64,000 bases of DNA from Spirosoma arboris (GCF_009754945.1 NZ_WPIN01000002.1:372001-436000); one strand, 5' to 3'; numbered from the stretch's first letter, positions 9,492-17,912 are shown. Numbers and translations are program-made. Notes: generated by a model from the letters alone, not told the origin.

Positions 9492-9560
9492 GTAGCGCCG
9501 ACCGTCCCGGTCGGCAGAGAAGTGATTGGCTGCACAACCGACCGGGACGGTCGGCACTAC
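9492..9560. repeat. Twin-hairpin inverted repeat (CCGACCG family)
   Basis: Arms 9492-9515 and 9537-9560 pair at 23 of 24 positions. Each arm is also a hairpin by itself: 9497-9504/9508-9515 around loop TCC, and 9538-9544/9548-9554 around loop GGA, so the two loops are complementary. It begins three bases after the response-regulator stop codon and could also end that transcript. Confidence 0.85.
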
Positions 9561-9621
9561 AGTGGCGTCAAATGGTAATTGAGTGGCGGTTGAGGGTAAG
9601 AATCAGCCACCAGGTACCCTG

Positions 9622-9629
9622 TACTTTTG
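9622..9629 (+). promoter_or_regulatory. Bacteroidota -7 promoter box (TACTTTTG)
   Basis: Exact TAnnTTTG match 13 bp before the ATG at 9643. It favours that start codon over the upstream in-frame ATG at 9583. I see no convincing -33 element. Confidence 0.55.
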
Positions 9630-9642
9630 TCAAAAAAACGCC

Positions 9643-10131
9643 ATGGAAACAGTCATAATCGCCCTCCTGCTGGTTCTGAACCAGCCTACATTATCCAATC
9701 AGCAATCACATAAACAACCCAACACAACCACTATGGAAACGCAATCAATGCAAGTCGTTCGTAACTTTTTAACCGCTGTTCAACAGGGAGATCAGGCAAA
9801 ACTAGCGTCTCTTATTCATCCGGCCATTGAATGGAGTCAGCCGGGGAGCAATCGGTTTTCAGGAACCAAAAAATCAAGTACCGAAGTCTTTCAAATGGTG
9901 GGCGGTATGTTTCAGGCAACAGACAATAGCCTGGCATTGACCGACATAAAAGTACTCACCGCCAATGGAAACAGCGTAGCCTGCCTGGTTCACTGGAAAG
10001 CAGTACAACCCAATGGTGGCATCCTTGATGTCGATAATATTGATGTTTATACCGTAGACAACGGTCAGATTGTGAAGGCGAAAGTGTACTCTGCTGATGT
10101 GGCGCAGGAAGATAATTTCTGGCTGAAGTAA
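9643..10131 (+). CDS. SnoaL-like / NTF2-fold protein, exported
   Basis: A 162-residue protein. After a hydrophobic N terminus (METVIIALLLVLNQ) and a polar linker comes an NTF2/SnoaL-like alpha+beta domain, starting at about residue 35 with VVRNFLTAVQQGDQAKLASL and continuing through the IEWSQPG and VHWKAVQPNGG strands to VDNIDVYTVDNGQIVKAKVY. Such domains act as isomerases, cyclases or ligand binders; no catalytic set can be assigned. A second in-frame ATG at the end of the linker (METQSMQ, 9733) would give a cytoplasmic form, so secretion is not certain. It appears to have its own promoter and stands alone between two repeats. Confidence 0.8.
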   Translation: METVIIALLLVLNQPTLSNQQSHKQPNTTTMETQSMQVVRNFLTAVQQGDQAKLASLIHPAIEWSQPGSNRFSGTKKSSTEVFQMVGGMFQATDNSLALTDIKVLTANGNSVACLVHWKAVQPNGGILDVDNIDVYTVDNGQIVKAKVYSADVAQEDNFWLK

Positions 10132-10147
10132 AAGATAAAACTCACTG

Positions 10148-10225
10148 TTTTCTGTCATCTCGACGCAAGGAGAGATCTCAAGGTGACGATGTTAAGATCT
10201 CTCCTGACGTCGAGATGACAGAAAA
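10148..10225. repeat. Inverted repeat, GTCAT(C/T)TCGACG family, copy 1
   Basis: Arms 10148-10178 and 10195-10225 pair at 29 of 31 positions around a 16-base loop. Within each arm ATCTC and GAGAT can pair locally. It fills the space between two convergent genes. A second copy at 48177-48285 has ATTTC/GAAAT at the same local stem. Confidence 0.9.
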
Positions 10226-10249
10226 TAACAGATGAAGTCCTGAACACCT

Positions 10250-10825
10250 TCACAGCAACCGAAAACTCATCCGATGATACTTCGTTGGGCCGAATTGACG
10301 GATGGCTTCCCGGTGAATGAGCGTTGGATAGCCTACGTTTTGTGCCCAACCGTAAGCCGGGAACTCCAGCCCAAGTTGCGTCATTAAATCATCCCGATAT
10401 GTTTTGGCCAGAACTGACGCTGCTGCGATAGACAAATAATGTGCATCGCCTTTAATGATGCAGGTGTGCGGAATCATCGGGTATGGCACAAACCGATTAC
10501 CATCCACTAATAGATGTTCTGGCCTGATTATCAAGGCATCTACCGCCCGGTGCATTGCCAGAAAGCTAGCTTTCAGAATATTGATTTTATCAATATCAGT
10601 ATGTGACACTTCGGCTACAGCCCAAGCCAGGGCATCTCGTTCTATATCTTTTTTCAGTACTTCCCGCTGCCGATGCGATAACTGTTTCGAATCATTAAGG
10701 ATCGGATGTGTGTAGTTTTTCGGAAGGATAACCGCAGCCGCCACCACTGGGCCTGCCAGACAGCCTCGGCCTACTTCGTCTAAACCGGCTTCAATTGCGT
10801 CAGCGTTGTAATATGATTTCAACAT
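10250..10825 (-). CDS. rnhB: Ribonuclease HII
   Basis: A 191-residue enzyme that nicks RNA-DNA hybrids at embedded ribonucleotides. The catalytic acidic set is visible: Asp16 and Glu17 in GLDEVGRGCLAGP, Asp108 in LLVDGN and Asp127 in KGDAHYLSIAAASVLAKTYRD. The GRG motif after the first acids is that of type 2 RNase H. Length is normal. It lies downstream of the VWA/DUF58 operon on the same strand but is separated from it by an inverted repeat, so co-transcription is uncertain. Confidence 0.97.
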   Translation of the reverse strand: MLKSYYNADAIEAGLDEVGRGCLAGPVVAAAVILPKNYTHPILNDSKQLSHRQREVLKKDIERDALAWAVAEVSHTDIDKINILKASFLAMHRAVDALIIRPEHLLVDGNRFVPYPMIPHTCIIKGDAHYLSIAAASVLAKTYRDDLMTQLGLEFPAYGWAQNVGYPTLIHREAIRQFGPTKYHRMSFRLL

Positions 10826-10842
10826 AATTACTTCTGGCTTTG

Positions 10843-10919
10843 TGTTTCAGGTCCAATGTTTCAGGTTTCAAATTAGTAGTCTCGGGGAGCTTGAAACCTG
10901 GAACATTGAACCTGAAACA
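10843..10919. repeat. Inverted repeat (TGTTTCAGGT family)
   Basis: Arms 10843-10871 and 10891-10919 pair at 27 of 29 positions with a 19-base loop. The arms are built from the repeated word TTTCAGGT. It occupies nearly all the gap between the end of the batA-like gene (10924) and the start of rnhB (10825). Confidence 0.9.
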
Positions 10920-10923
10920 AATT

Positions 10924-11994
10924 TTAATCTTCCAGTACATTACCAAAAATTGTATTCTTTAACAGCAGGGCCACTAGTAGAAACGCGATGCCCCAGTAAA
11001 GATAAACGCGGTAAAAATCCTGTACATCTTCGTAAATCCGTACATGTATGGGTGATTTTTCCAGGCGGTTAATCTGGGCAAATACAGACTGTAGTCGTCG
11101 GGTATCCGTAGCTCGAAAGAAACTCCCGTTGCCAATGGTCGCAATTGTTTTGAGAATACCTTCATCAACAGTAACCGCCTGCGATGACGACACAACTGGT
11201 CGGCCAACGGCAATCGTATAGAGTTTAATACTAAATGCCTTTGCCAGTCGGGCGGCCGTAACCGGGTCCAGATTTCCAGCGGTATTATCACCGTCGCTCA
11301 ATAAAATAATTAGCTTACTTCGTTTCTGATTATCCAGGTTAGTTTCAGCCTGTGTTGTGTCTGTTGACAATGGTACTCGCTCCCGCATCCGATTTATACA
11401 GCGAGCCAGGGCATCGCCAATCGCCGTTCCTGAGGTACGAATCATTTGGCTATCTAACTCGCTCAGGTATTGCTTTAGCAAATCGTAGTCTGTTGTAAGC
11501 GGGCAGAGCGAGAACGCTTCCCCCGCAAAAACTACCAAACCGATTCGGTCATTTTTTCGGCTATTCACAAATAGCTGAGCCACTCGGCGCGCAGCTGCCA
11601 GACGATTAGGTGGCAAGTCGGTTTCGCTCATCGACTCCGATACATCTATAGCCAGCATAATATCAATGCCTTCTGATTGTTCATCGCGTTGTGTTCGCAC
11701 AATTTGTGGACGAGACAGCGCTACTAACAGGAAACTGATCCCGATAAATACACTCAACGGCAACAAATACCGCAATAAACTAAGCCACGACCGTCGAGAT
11801 TGAATACGTCCAGCACCAGCATAAAGCTGACCCGTCGATATATTCAGCCGTTGCTGTGCCTTTCGGTTCAGGTAATAACGAATCAAAAACAAGACCGGAA
11901 CAGCCGGAATCAACGATAAAGCCAACGGGTATGCCACATGAAACTGCTGCCATTGCGCCGGACTTAACCAGTGAGGTGAATACCAGGGTTCCAT
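10924..11994 (-). CDS. VWA-domain membrane protein (BatA-like)
   Basis: A 356-residue membrane protein. TM segments lie at about 22-40 and 72-92, then a von Willebrand A domain, then a C-terminal TM (about 325-347). The metal-ion-dependent adhesion site DxSxS is intact (Asp117, Ser119, Ser121 in AIDVSESMS), with a later SDGDNTAGN loop. This is the layout of BatA of the Bacteroides aerotolerance operon, where VWA proteins and a MoxR ATPase are thought to assemble in the inner membrane. It is the third gene of a tight set (DUF58 protein, 340-aa protein, this gene; gaps of seven and four bases). A batB paralogue and moxR are not present here. Confidence 0.88.
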   Translation of the reverse strand: MEPWYSPHWLSPAQWQQFHVAYPLALSLIPAVPVLFLIRYYLNRKAQQRLNISTGQLYAGAGRIQSRRSWLSLLRYLLPLSVFIGISFLLVALSRPQIVRTQRDEQSEGIDIMLAIDVSESMSETDLPPNRLAAARRVAQLFVNSRKNDRIGLVVFAGEAFSLCPLTTDYDLLKQYLSELDSQMIRTSGTAIGDALARCINRMRERVPLSTDTTQAETNLDNQKRSKLIILLSDGDNTAGNLDPVTAARLAKAFSIKLYTIAVGRPVVSSSQAVTVDEGILKTIATIGNGSFFRATDTRRLQSVFAQINRLEKSPIHVRIYEDVQDFYRVYLYWGIAFLLVALLLKNTIFGNVLED

Positions 11995-11998
11995 TTGA

Positions 11999-13021
11999 TC
12001 AGGAGATAGAAGGGGGTTCGGTGGTCGGGTCGATCTTCGTCTGTAAACTGGCTCGACTATTATGGTAGGCGTTTGTCGCCAATTCGCCCAATAGTCTCAA
12101 AGCAGGCAGGGATTCAGGAGAATAAGTCCCTCCATAAATTATTAGATCGGCTTCGCGAAGTGCATTTGCAACTCGTTCGTCGTTCATCTGAACAGCCAAT
12201 TCAGGTGTTGTTAAGGACGTATAAGGTTGCTTATCAAGTCGCTCTAAGTAAGATTTCCATAAGATGACGGCCTGGTTCGCAATTTCAGCAGCTGTATATG
12301 AATTAATCGTCCGGGTAAGTCGGTTGTACTCGTTTAGAAAAGCCAGATGTCGGCGTTTTAGTTGATACAGTCGCCATTGCCGCCTGATGGTTCGGCCAAA
12401 CAGTCCATACAACAGGAAAGCCGCCAAAGCAATTGATAAAAAACCCAAGGCTAATGCCCAATAATTAAACTGCTGTTGAAGCGTGACCAGCGTTGTATCA
12501 GTAGCTAGTTTTGGTAGTACCGATCGCAACGAATCTAACCTGGTTACCGGTAACTTCGATCGTAAAAATACCGTGTCGGTCAGCGTCCATTGCGCAGTAC
12601 AGTCAACCTCATTTATGATTCGGATGGGCACGCGAAGTAACTGTATAGAATCTGTCTCAAACGAAACCAGGGTATATACCGCGCTATCACGGCTGATGGC
12701 ATCAAATCCGATCCCGGTGGTTTGCGTGGCAAAAACAGTTACTTTTTGCACTCGATAAGGGGCAAAGTGATGTGCCGTATCTGGAAACAGCACATCAATG
12801 ATAGGCGCATGTCGATAGGTCAACGCATACTGAAATGGGCGTCCTATTTCGACGCTATCCGTCAGGAAATAACCCCGTAATGGAGATTGTCGCAATGAAA
12901 GTTGCTGCGACGAAGATTGCCGTAATAGCGATTGTGGTACGGTAGGCCGTATCGGTTCATTCGCCCGGATTGACAGGGGCAATACGAACAGGAAAAAGAA
13001 AAGTCGTATGGCGTACGTCAC
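11999..13021 (-). CDS. Membrane protein of the Bat/DUF58 operon, unknown function
   Basis: A 340-residue protein not matched to a named family. It has a signal peptide at the N terminus (IRLFFFLFVLPLSIRA), an extracytoplasmic beta-rich region with spaced aromatic residues (about 45-185), one TM helix (about 193-216, LGFLSIALAAFLLYGLFG) and a basic, helical cytoplasmic tail of about 120 residues with QWRLYQLKRRHLAFL. It sits between the DUF58 and BatA genes with gaps of seven and four bases, where other Bacteroidota carry a similar Bat-associated membrane protein. I infer that it is a structural partner of the VWA proteins. Confidence 0.8.
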   Translation of the reverse strand: MTYAIRLFFFLFVLPLSIRANEPIRPTVPQSLLRQSSSQQLSLRQSPLRGYFLTDSVEIGRPFQYALTYRHAPIIDVLFPDTAHHFAPYRVQKVTVFATQTTGIGFDAISRDSAVYTLVSFETDSIQLLRVPIRIINEVDCTAQWTLTDTVFLRSKLPVTRLDSLRSVLPKLATDTTLVTLQQQFNYWALALGFLSIALAAFLLYGLFGRTIRRQWRLYQLKRRHLAFLNEYNRLTRTINSYTAAEIANQAVILWKSYLERLDKQPYTSLTTPELAVQMNDERVANALREADLIIYGGTYSPESLPALRLLGELATNAYHNSRASLQTKIDPTTEPPSIS

Positions 13022-13028
13022 AACTGCG

Positions 13029-13889
13029 TTATTTCCTCACTCTAAATAATTCGACAAGTTTCGGCACAAAGTCCTCCTGCGAATCGAGCGCCAGATAATT
13101 GGCGTTATACTGTTTACAAAGCCGTTCTAATCGAACCTGATTCTGGCGAAATGTATCCTGCAACCCATTTCGAAAGGATGGCGAGGATGTATTGACCCAT
13201 ACCGTGCGGCCCGACTCGGTATCATGCACCGGAATAATACCTAATCTTGGCAGATTCACCTCTCGCTGATCGTACAAATGAATAACGACCAGGTCGTGTT
13301 TTTTTGCCAACGCCTTGAGATTATGTTCGTAGTTGGTATCAATAAAGTCGGAGAGCAGGATCACCACACTCCGTCGCTTAAGTGCATTGAGTGTAAACAA
13401 CAGCGCATCAGCAATACTCGTCTGGCCCGATTCTGGCTGTAATTTATACAGGCTCATAATCAGTTGATAACCTGTTTTCAGTCCGTTACCTGGCTTTATA
13501 TAGCGCTCTTTCTGATTCGAAAAACAGTACATACCCACATGACTGGCTTCACGAATAGCCGACATCGCTAATACTCCGCACACCTCTTTGGTAGCCGCTA
13601 ATTTATCGCGGTGGCGCGGGCCAACCTGCTGCGACGCACTCACATCGACAACAAAAAACACCGTCTGATCTTTCTCTTCCCGAAATACTTTCACGAACGT
13701 ACCATGCCCTTTCGACGAAACGTTCCAGTCAATAGCGCGCACATCATCGCCGTACTGGTACGTCCTCAAATCACTGAATTCCAACCCAGTACCTTTAAAA
13801 ATAGATCGAAAACTTCCGCGCATCTGCGAGTTAACCGCCTTACGGATGCGAATATCGAAATTACGAAGCCTGGCCAAGAACTCGTCCAT
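13029..13889 (-). CDS. DUF58 domain protein
   Basis: A 286-residue cytoplasmic protein. The DUF58 signature YGDDVRAIDWN is at 47-57, and a VWA-like site FVVDVSASQQ (Asp82, Ser84, Ser86) follows. DUF58 proteins are regularly encoded with MoxR ATPases and Bat VWA proteins; a role in envelope or stress-related complex maturation is inferred, not shown. It is the first gene of the three-gene operon and is divergent from a DUF4296 lipoprotein gene 84 bp away. No moxR gene precedes it in this window. Confidence 0.93.
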   Translation of the reverse strand: MDEFLARLRNFDIRIRKAVNSQMRGSFRSIFKGTGLEFSDLRTYQYGDDVRAIDWNVSSKGHGTFVKVFREEKDQTVFFVVDVSASQQVGPRHRDKLAATKEVCGVLAMSAIREASHVGMYCFSNQKERYIKPGNGLKTGYQLIMSLYKLQPESGQTSIADALLFTLNALKRRSVVILLSDFIDTNYEHNLKALAKKHDLVVIHLYDQREVNLPRLGIIPVHDTESGRTVWVNTSSPSFRNGLQDTFRQNQVRLERLCKQYNANYLALDSQEDFVPKLVELFRVRK

Positions 13890-13973
13890 ACGAAACAGGC
13901 GTTATACTTTTTTAACAAGCAATCCCGAACTTTGCCTATAGGGATTAGCTTACAAAGCTATCGATTTAAACGT

Positions 13974-14357
13974 ATGCATCTAAACCGATTTCGCCATCAT
14001 CTGTGGAGTCTGCTTCTTAGTGGGTGGCTCGTTGTGGCCTGTACAGCGCCAGAAGATGAGAAACCTGACAACTTGGTTGGGATTGATAAAATGGCGGATA
14101 TTCTGACCGAAGTTCACATGGCCGAATCCCGCGTGAGTCGCCTGGGCCTGGCCTCGATTGACTCCTCCAACATTGCCTATAAGCACCTGGAAACCAGCCT
14201 TTTTAAAAAATTCAACATAGATACTGCCACGTATCGTACAAGTTACATTTTCTATTCGTCGCACCCTCAGGATATGGAAGTTATCTATAAACGGGTTACC
14301 GAGAATTTACAGAAAAAGATTAGCGCGAAAAACGCGAAACAAGCGAAAGGTTCATGA
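13974..14357 (+). CDS. DUF4296 domain lipoprotein
   Basis: A 127-residue lipoprotein. The N terminus is a signal sequence with a lipobox ending LVVAC, the Cys being the lipid anchor near residue 21. The rest matches the DUF4296 pattern: DKMADILTEVHMAESRV, a middle LFKKFNIDTATYRTSY and YYSHP-like end (FYSSHPQDMEVIYKRV). The family is common in Bacteroidota and has no known function. A longer in-frame reading from 13611 would overlap the DUF58 gene on the other strand and lacks the lipoprotein signal; the ATG at 13974 is preferred. The stop overlaps the next start (ATGA), so it is co-translated with the protoporphyrinogen oxidase gene. Confidence 0.85.
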   Translation: MHLNRFRHHLWSLLLSGWLVVACTAPEDEKPDNLVGIDKMADILTEVHMAESRVSRLGLASIDSSNIAYKHLETSLFKKFNIDTATYRTSYIFYSSHPQDMEVIYKRVTENLQKKISAKNAKQAKGS

Positions 14358-15697
14358 CGATTGGTATTATTGGCGCAGGTATTTCGGGCTTAACGCTGGC
14401 CTATGAATTACAACAACGTGGTATACCATATCATCTTTGGGAGGCTGCCAATCAACCAGGAGGCTATATCCAGTCGCGATGGGAATCGCCAGAGAAACCG
14501 GAAGGAGCAACAAATGGGCCTTACCTGCTCGAACTAGGTCCTAACTCCCTACTTGGTGATGCCGACTTACTGCATTGGCTTGATGGCCTGGGCCTTACAG
14601 ATGAATTAACGTTTAGCAAACCAGTCAGTAAGGCCCGCTATATTTTTCGTGATGGAGCCTACAGGCAACTGCTTTCAGGTCCACCATCACTTTTGTTCGG
14701 CAACTTTTTTAGCTGGAAAACCAAACTGGCCATCTTTCGTGAACGGACGAACAAAACATTATCGACGGATGGAGAGACGCTGGCTCAGTTTTTTCGGCGT
14801 CGATTTTCGCAGGAGCTAGTCGATTATGCACTGGGGCCGTTTGTGGCGGGCATTTACGCTGGCGATCCAGAACAACTCCTTGTTTCTGAAACATTTCCCA
14901 TACTTCTTCAGTATGAAAAAGAATATGGTTCGGTGCTAAAGGGCCTAATCAAAAATCAATCAACCACGGGTCGCCGGCAATCGTTTAGCTTTAGGAATGG
15001 CATGCAAACCCTAACAAATGCGTTAGCAGCAGCGTTGACGAACCTCTCGCTTAATGACACCGTTAAGCAGATTACCCGCACGCCAGGTGGTTGGCAAGTG
15101 ACAACGGCAGGTAGTACACAAACTGTCGATAAATTAGTTTTAGCAGTTGATACCAACGCGGCTGCCCGACTGGTTGAGGCACAGTACAAAATGCTTGCCG
15201 ATGCCCTTCGCGCAGTTACTTATCCACCCATGACAGTCGTTCATTCGGCTTACAGGCGTGCTGATGTGCAACACCCGCTCAACGGATTCGGTGGGTTAAA
15301 TCCCGAAGTTGAAAATCGGTTTTCGGCGGGTCATATCTGGAGTAGTTCTGTTTTTGACGGACGCTGCCCTGACGATGAGGTGCTGTTTACAACAATGGTT
15401 GGTGGACAAACGGGGGCTAGCAACGCTCGGCTTGCCGATAGCGTACTGAAAGAAAACGTTCATCAGGAATTAGCGACCAGTTTTGGCATTAAAGCAACAA
15501 AGCCGGTTTTTCAGGCTATTCAACGCTGGGAGCGAGCTATTCCACAATATACTACATCCATTCAGGCCATCAAGAGGCACGTTAAAGCAATTGAAACTGA
15601 TCAATTATTTGTGTGTGCCAACTGGTATGGAGGGGTATCTTTGTCTGACTGCATCCAGAAAGCCCAGAAACTGTGCCGACAATTGATTAACCCTTAA
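14354..15697 (+). CDS. hemY: Protoporphyrinogen oxidase (oxygen-dependent, FAD)
   Basis: A 447-residue flavoprotein of the HemY/PPOX type (many databases call the bacterial gene hemG). The dinucleotide-binding loop GAGISG is at 7-12, followed by LAYELQQRG and the FAD contact EAANQPGGYIQS; the C-terminal FAD motif is VCANWYGGVSLSDCIQ. It oxidises protoporphyrinogen IX (or coproporphyrinogen III in the related branch) late in haem synthesis; the two activities cannot be separated from sequence alone. It overlaps the upstream DUF4296 gene by four bases. Haem demand fits the cytochromes encoded elsewhere in the window. Confidence 0.92.
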   Translation: MTIGIIGAGISGLTLAYELQQRGIPYHLWEAANQPGGYIQSRWESPEKPEGATNGPYLLELGPNSLLGDADLLHWLDGLGLTDELTFSKPVSKARYIFRDGAYRQLLSGPPSLLFGNFFSWKTKLAIFRERTNKTLSTDGETLAQFFRRRFSQELVDYALGPFVAGIYAGDPEQLLVSETFPILLQYEKEYGSVLKGLIKNQSTTGRRQSFSFRNGMQTLTNALAAALTNLSLNDTVKQITRTPGGWQVTTAGSTQTVDKLVLAVDTNAAARLVEAQYKMLADALRAVTYPPMTVVHSAYRRADVQHPLNGFGGLNPEVENRFSAGHIWSSSVFDGRCPDDEVLFTTMVGGQTGASNARLADSVLKENVHQELATSFGIKATKPVFQAIQRWERAIPQYTTSIQAIKRHVKAIETDQLFVCANWYGGVSLSDCIQKAQKLCRQLINP

Positions 15698-15788
15698 TAG
15701 ATTAACAATTTTTAATGATTATCTTGTACAAAAACCACCTGTTTTGGTGTTGTAAAGATAACCCCCTATTTACTAACTTACTCGTACC

Positions 15789-16601
15789 GTGAAAGAGCGT
15801 TTAGTCGTTATTCCGACATACAATGAAATCGAGAACATCGAGGCCATTATTCGGAAGGTGTTTAGCCTACCGGAGCCATTCGATGTACTCATTGTGGACG
15901 ACGGTTCGCCTGACGGGACCGCTCAACGTGTCCGCGACTTACAGGAAGAATTTCCGTCTACTGGCTCTTCACTGCGTGGTTCACTACCCCGATTGCACTT
16001 GCTTGAGCGCCGGGGTAAGTTAGGGTTAGGGACCGCCTACATCGACGGTTTTAAATGGGCCTTATCGAGAGGGTATCAGTATCTGTTTGAGATGGATGCC
16101 GACTTCTCGCACAATCCCGAAGATCTGATTAAACTTTATCGTGCCTGCGCCGAAGAAGGGCCTGACCGTGCCGATGTGGCCGTAGGGTCGCGTTATATCC
16201 GTGGAGTCAATGTGGTGAACTGGCCAATGGGACGTGTTTTGATGTCCTATTTTGCGGGTGTATATGTCCGATTTATCACGGGCATGTCCATCATGGACCC
16301 AACCGCAGGCTTCGTCTGCTACCGCGCCGAAGTCCTGGAAGTGATTCTGCATAATCCCATCAAATTCGTTGGGTACGCTTTCCAGATTGAAATGAAATTT
16401 ACCTGCTGGAAATACGGCTTCCGCATTCGCGAGGTACCCATTATTTTCACCGACCGCACAAGGGGTGTTTCCAAAATGTCGTCCAAAATTTTCAAGGAAG
16501 CGGTTTTTGGTGTGCTCCAGATGAAAATCAGCAGTTTCTTCCGGCACTATATCCCTCGCCGGGATAGCGTGAAGAAGGTAGAAGAACCTGTTGGCGTGTA
16601 A
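15789..16601 (+). CDS. Polyprenol-phosphate mannosyltransferase (DPM1-like, GT2)
   Basis: A 270-residue glycosyltransferase of family 2. The nucleotide-sugar-binding features are VIPTYNEIENIEAII at the N terminus, VDDGSPDGT (about 36-44) and the metal-binding DAD in MDADFSHNPEDL. The C-terminal part KFVGYAFQIEMKFTCW...VPIIFTDRTRG fits dolichol/polyprenol-phosphate mannose synthases, which load mannose on a lipid carrier at the membrane. There is no C-terminal TM segment, as in the soluble DPM1 group. A 12-residue stretch (STGSSLRGSLPR, about 56-67) between LQEEFP and LHLLERRGKLGLG looks inserted relative to the family. Confidence 0.9.
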   Translation: MKERLVVIPTYNEIENIEAIIRKVFSLPEPFDVLIVDDGSPDGTAQRVRDLQEEFPSTGSSLRGSLPRLHLLERRGKLGLGTAYIDGFKWALSRGYQYLFEMDADFSHNPEDLIKLYRACAEEGPDRADVAVGSRYIRGVNVVNWPMGRVLMSYFAGVYVRFITGMSIMDPTAGFVCYRAEVLEVILHNPIKFVGYAFQIEMKFTCWKYGFRIREVPIIFTDRTRGVSKMSSKIFKEAVFGVLQMKISSFFRHYIPRRDSVKKVEEPVGV

Positions 16602-16700
16602 GCCTGTATTTATACAGTACAGCCAGAGTTTATCCAACTCAATCATATGCTGTAGGAATTTGCGTACTTTAGGCTGACATATAGGCATTTACACCGCACT

Positions 16701-17321
16701 ATGGAAGATCCTAAACGTATTGTGCAACAGGGTTACGACCAATTAGGCAGTCTCTATCGAACTCATTACGAAGAGACAAATCCATTGCGTTACAGCAACT
16801 GGTTAACCACTCTGGCCCAGCTTCTGCCAGCAAAGGCTAAGGTGCTCGAATTAGGTTGTGCCGATGGTATTCCTACCGCTCGTTTCCTCAGTCAGCAGTT
16901 TAGCTATTTAGGCATAGATATTTCACCAATTCAGGTTGAACAGGCTCGAGCTAACGTTCCTGAGGCTCTCTTTCAGGTAGCCGATATGGCAACGCTTACG
17001 TTTTCCAGGCTTTCTTTCGACGGTGTTATCGCTTTATATTCCATTATTCATCTCCCTTTAGCTGAGCAGCCTGCCTTATTCAAAACTATTTACCAATGGC
17101 TTGCTCCTAACGGTTACTTCCTTTGCATTACAGGGGCTGATGAATGGACGGGCGTAGATTCGGATTGGATAAAACCTGGTACACTTATGTACTGGAGCTA
17201 TGCAGATGCGGGCACCTATCGATCCTGGCTTATTGAAGCCGGATTTACTATTGTTGAGAGCCAATTTGTTGCTGAAGGTAATAGCGGGCATACATTCTTT
17301 CTATTGCAGAAAAAAGCGTAA
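16701..17321 (+). CDS. Class I SAM-dependent methyltransferase
   Basis: A 206-residue methyltransferase. Motif I (VLELGCADGIPTARFL, about 50-65) binds S-adenosylmethionine, followed by the acidic LGIDISPIQVEQAR strand, VADMATLTF and the hydrophobic strand FDGVIALYSIIHLPL. The ending with SQFVAEGNSGHTFFLLQKK fits small-molecule methyltransferases of the UbiE/Methyltransf_25 kind. The substrate is unknown. It stands alone, with convergent transcription from the next gene and only about ten bases between the stops. Confidence 0.9.
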   Translation: MEDPKRIVQQGYDQLGSLYRTHYEETNPLRYSNWLTTLAQLLPAKAKVLELGCADGIPTARFLSQQFSYLGIDISPIQVEQARANVPEALFQVADMATLTFSRLSFDGVIALYSIIHLPLAEQPALFKTIYQWLAPNGYFLCITGADEWTGVDSDWIKPGTLMYWSYADAGTYRSWLIEAGFTIVESQFVAEGNSGHTFFLLQKKA

Positions 17322-17331
17322 ATAAAACGAT

Positions 17332-17820
17332 TCAATAACCATCTGCCGATAGGATACGCTCTTTACTATTTACATTATTACCGTAAACGTTAATCTCGTC
17401 CAATACGACTCGACCTGCCAAATCCTGGACATATAGTGTGTTTTTGGGAATAAATTGCTTATCCTTTTGGCGATAATCGACAAGAATGAACGAAACGGGT
17501 AAAATATAGTTGCCGGTATATCGCAGATTCAGAGAAGGTAATTTTTTTAAAGCGGCTATGATAACTGGCTCAAAACCAACGTAGGCACCTTCGACACTGT
17601 GATTAAGAATCGAAATATCCTGAATACGGCCTTTATCATCAATTGTAAATTCGGCGAAAATCCGCATATAGCTGCTTGACCACTGTGCCTGACGAGGAAA
17701 TTTAAGCCGACGATTCAGAACAGTTGTAAAAACAGGGTCCTGACTAAGATTGGGACTGGCCACCTGAGCCACTGCTAATTGAGTAATAAAGGATAGGATC
17801 AGCAGTCGTAGGTAGAGCAT
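17332..17820 (-). CDS. Exported TonB C-terminal-like protein
   Basis: A 162-residue protein with a signal peptide (MLYLRLLILSFITQLAVAQ). The middle part, RIFAEFTIDDKGRIQDISIL followed by FEPVIIAALKKLP, has the strand-helix-strand pattern of the TonB C-terminal domain (about 55-115), which in TonB contacts receptors. It lacks the TM anchor and proline linker of a true TonB, so it is likely a free periplasmic relative. It is monocistronic as far as can be seen. The assignment rests on pattern, not on an alignment. Confidence 0.65.
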   Translation of the reverse strand: MLYLRLLILSFITQLAVAQVASPNLSQDPVFTTVLNRRLKFPRQAQWSSSYMRIFAEFTIDDKGRIQDISILNHSVEGAYVGFEPVIIAALKKLPSLNLRYTGNYILPVSFILVDYRQKDKQFIPKNTLYVQDLAGRVVLDEINVYGNNVNSKERILSADGY

Positions 17821-17912
17821 GGTTGTTTTTTTCTAAGCTATACTTTAAAGTACATAGCATACGATTTCTACGTTTAGCCGACTAATTCAACTACCGAACA
17901 CGCATAAAATCC

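Noticed and set aside
13611..13973. Upstream extension of the DUF4296 frame
   Set aside because: It overlaps the DUF58 gene antisense and would bury the lipoprotein signal peptide that begins at 13974.
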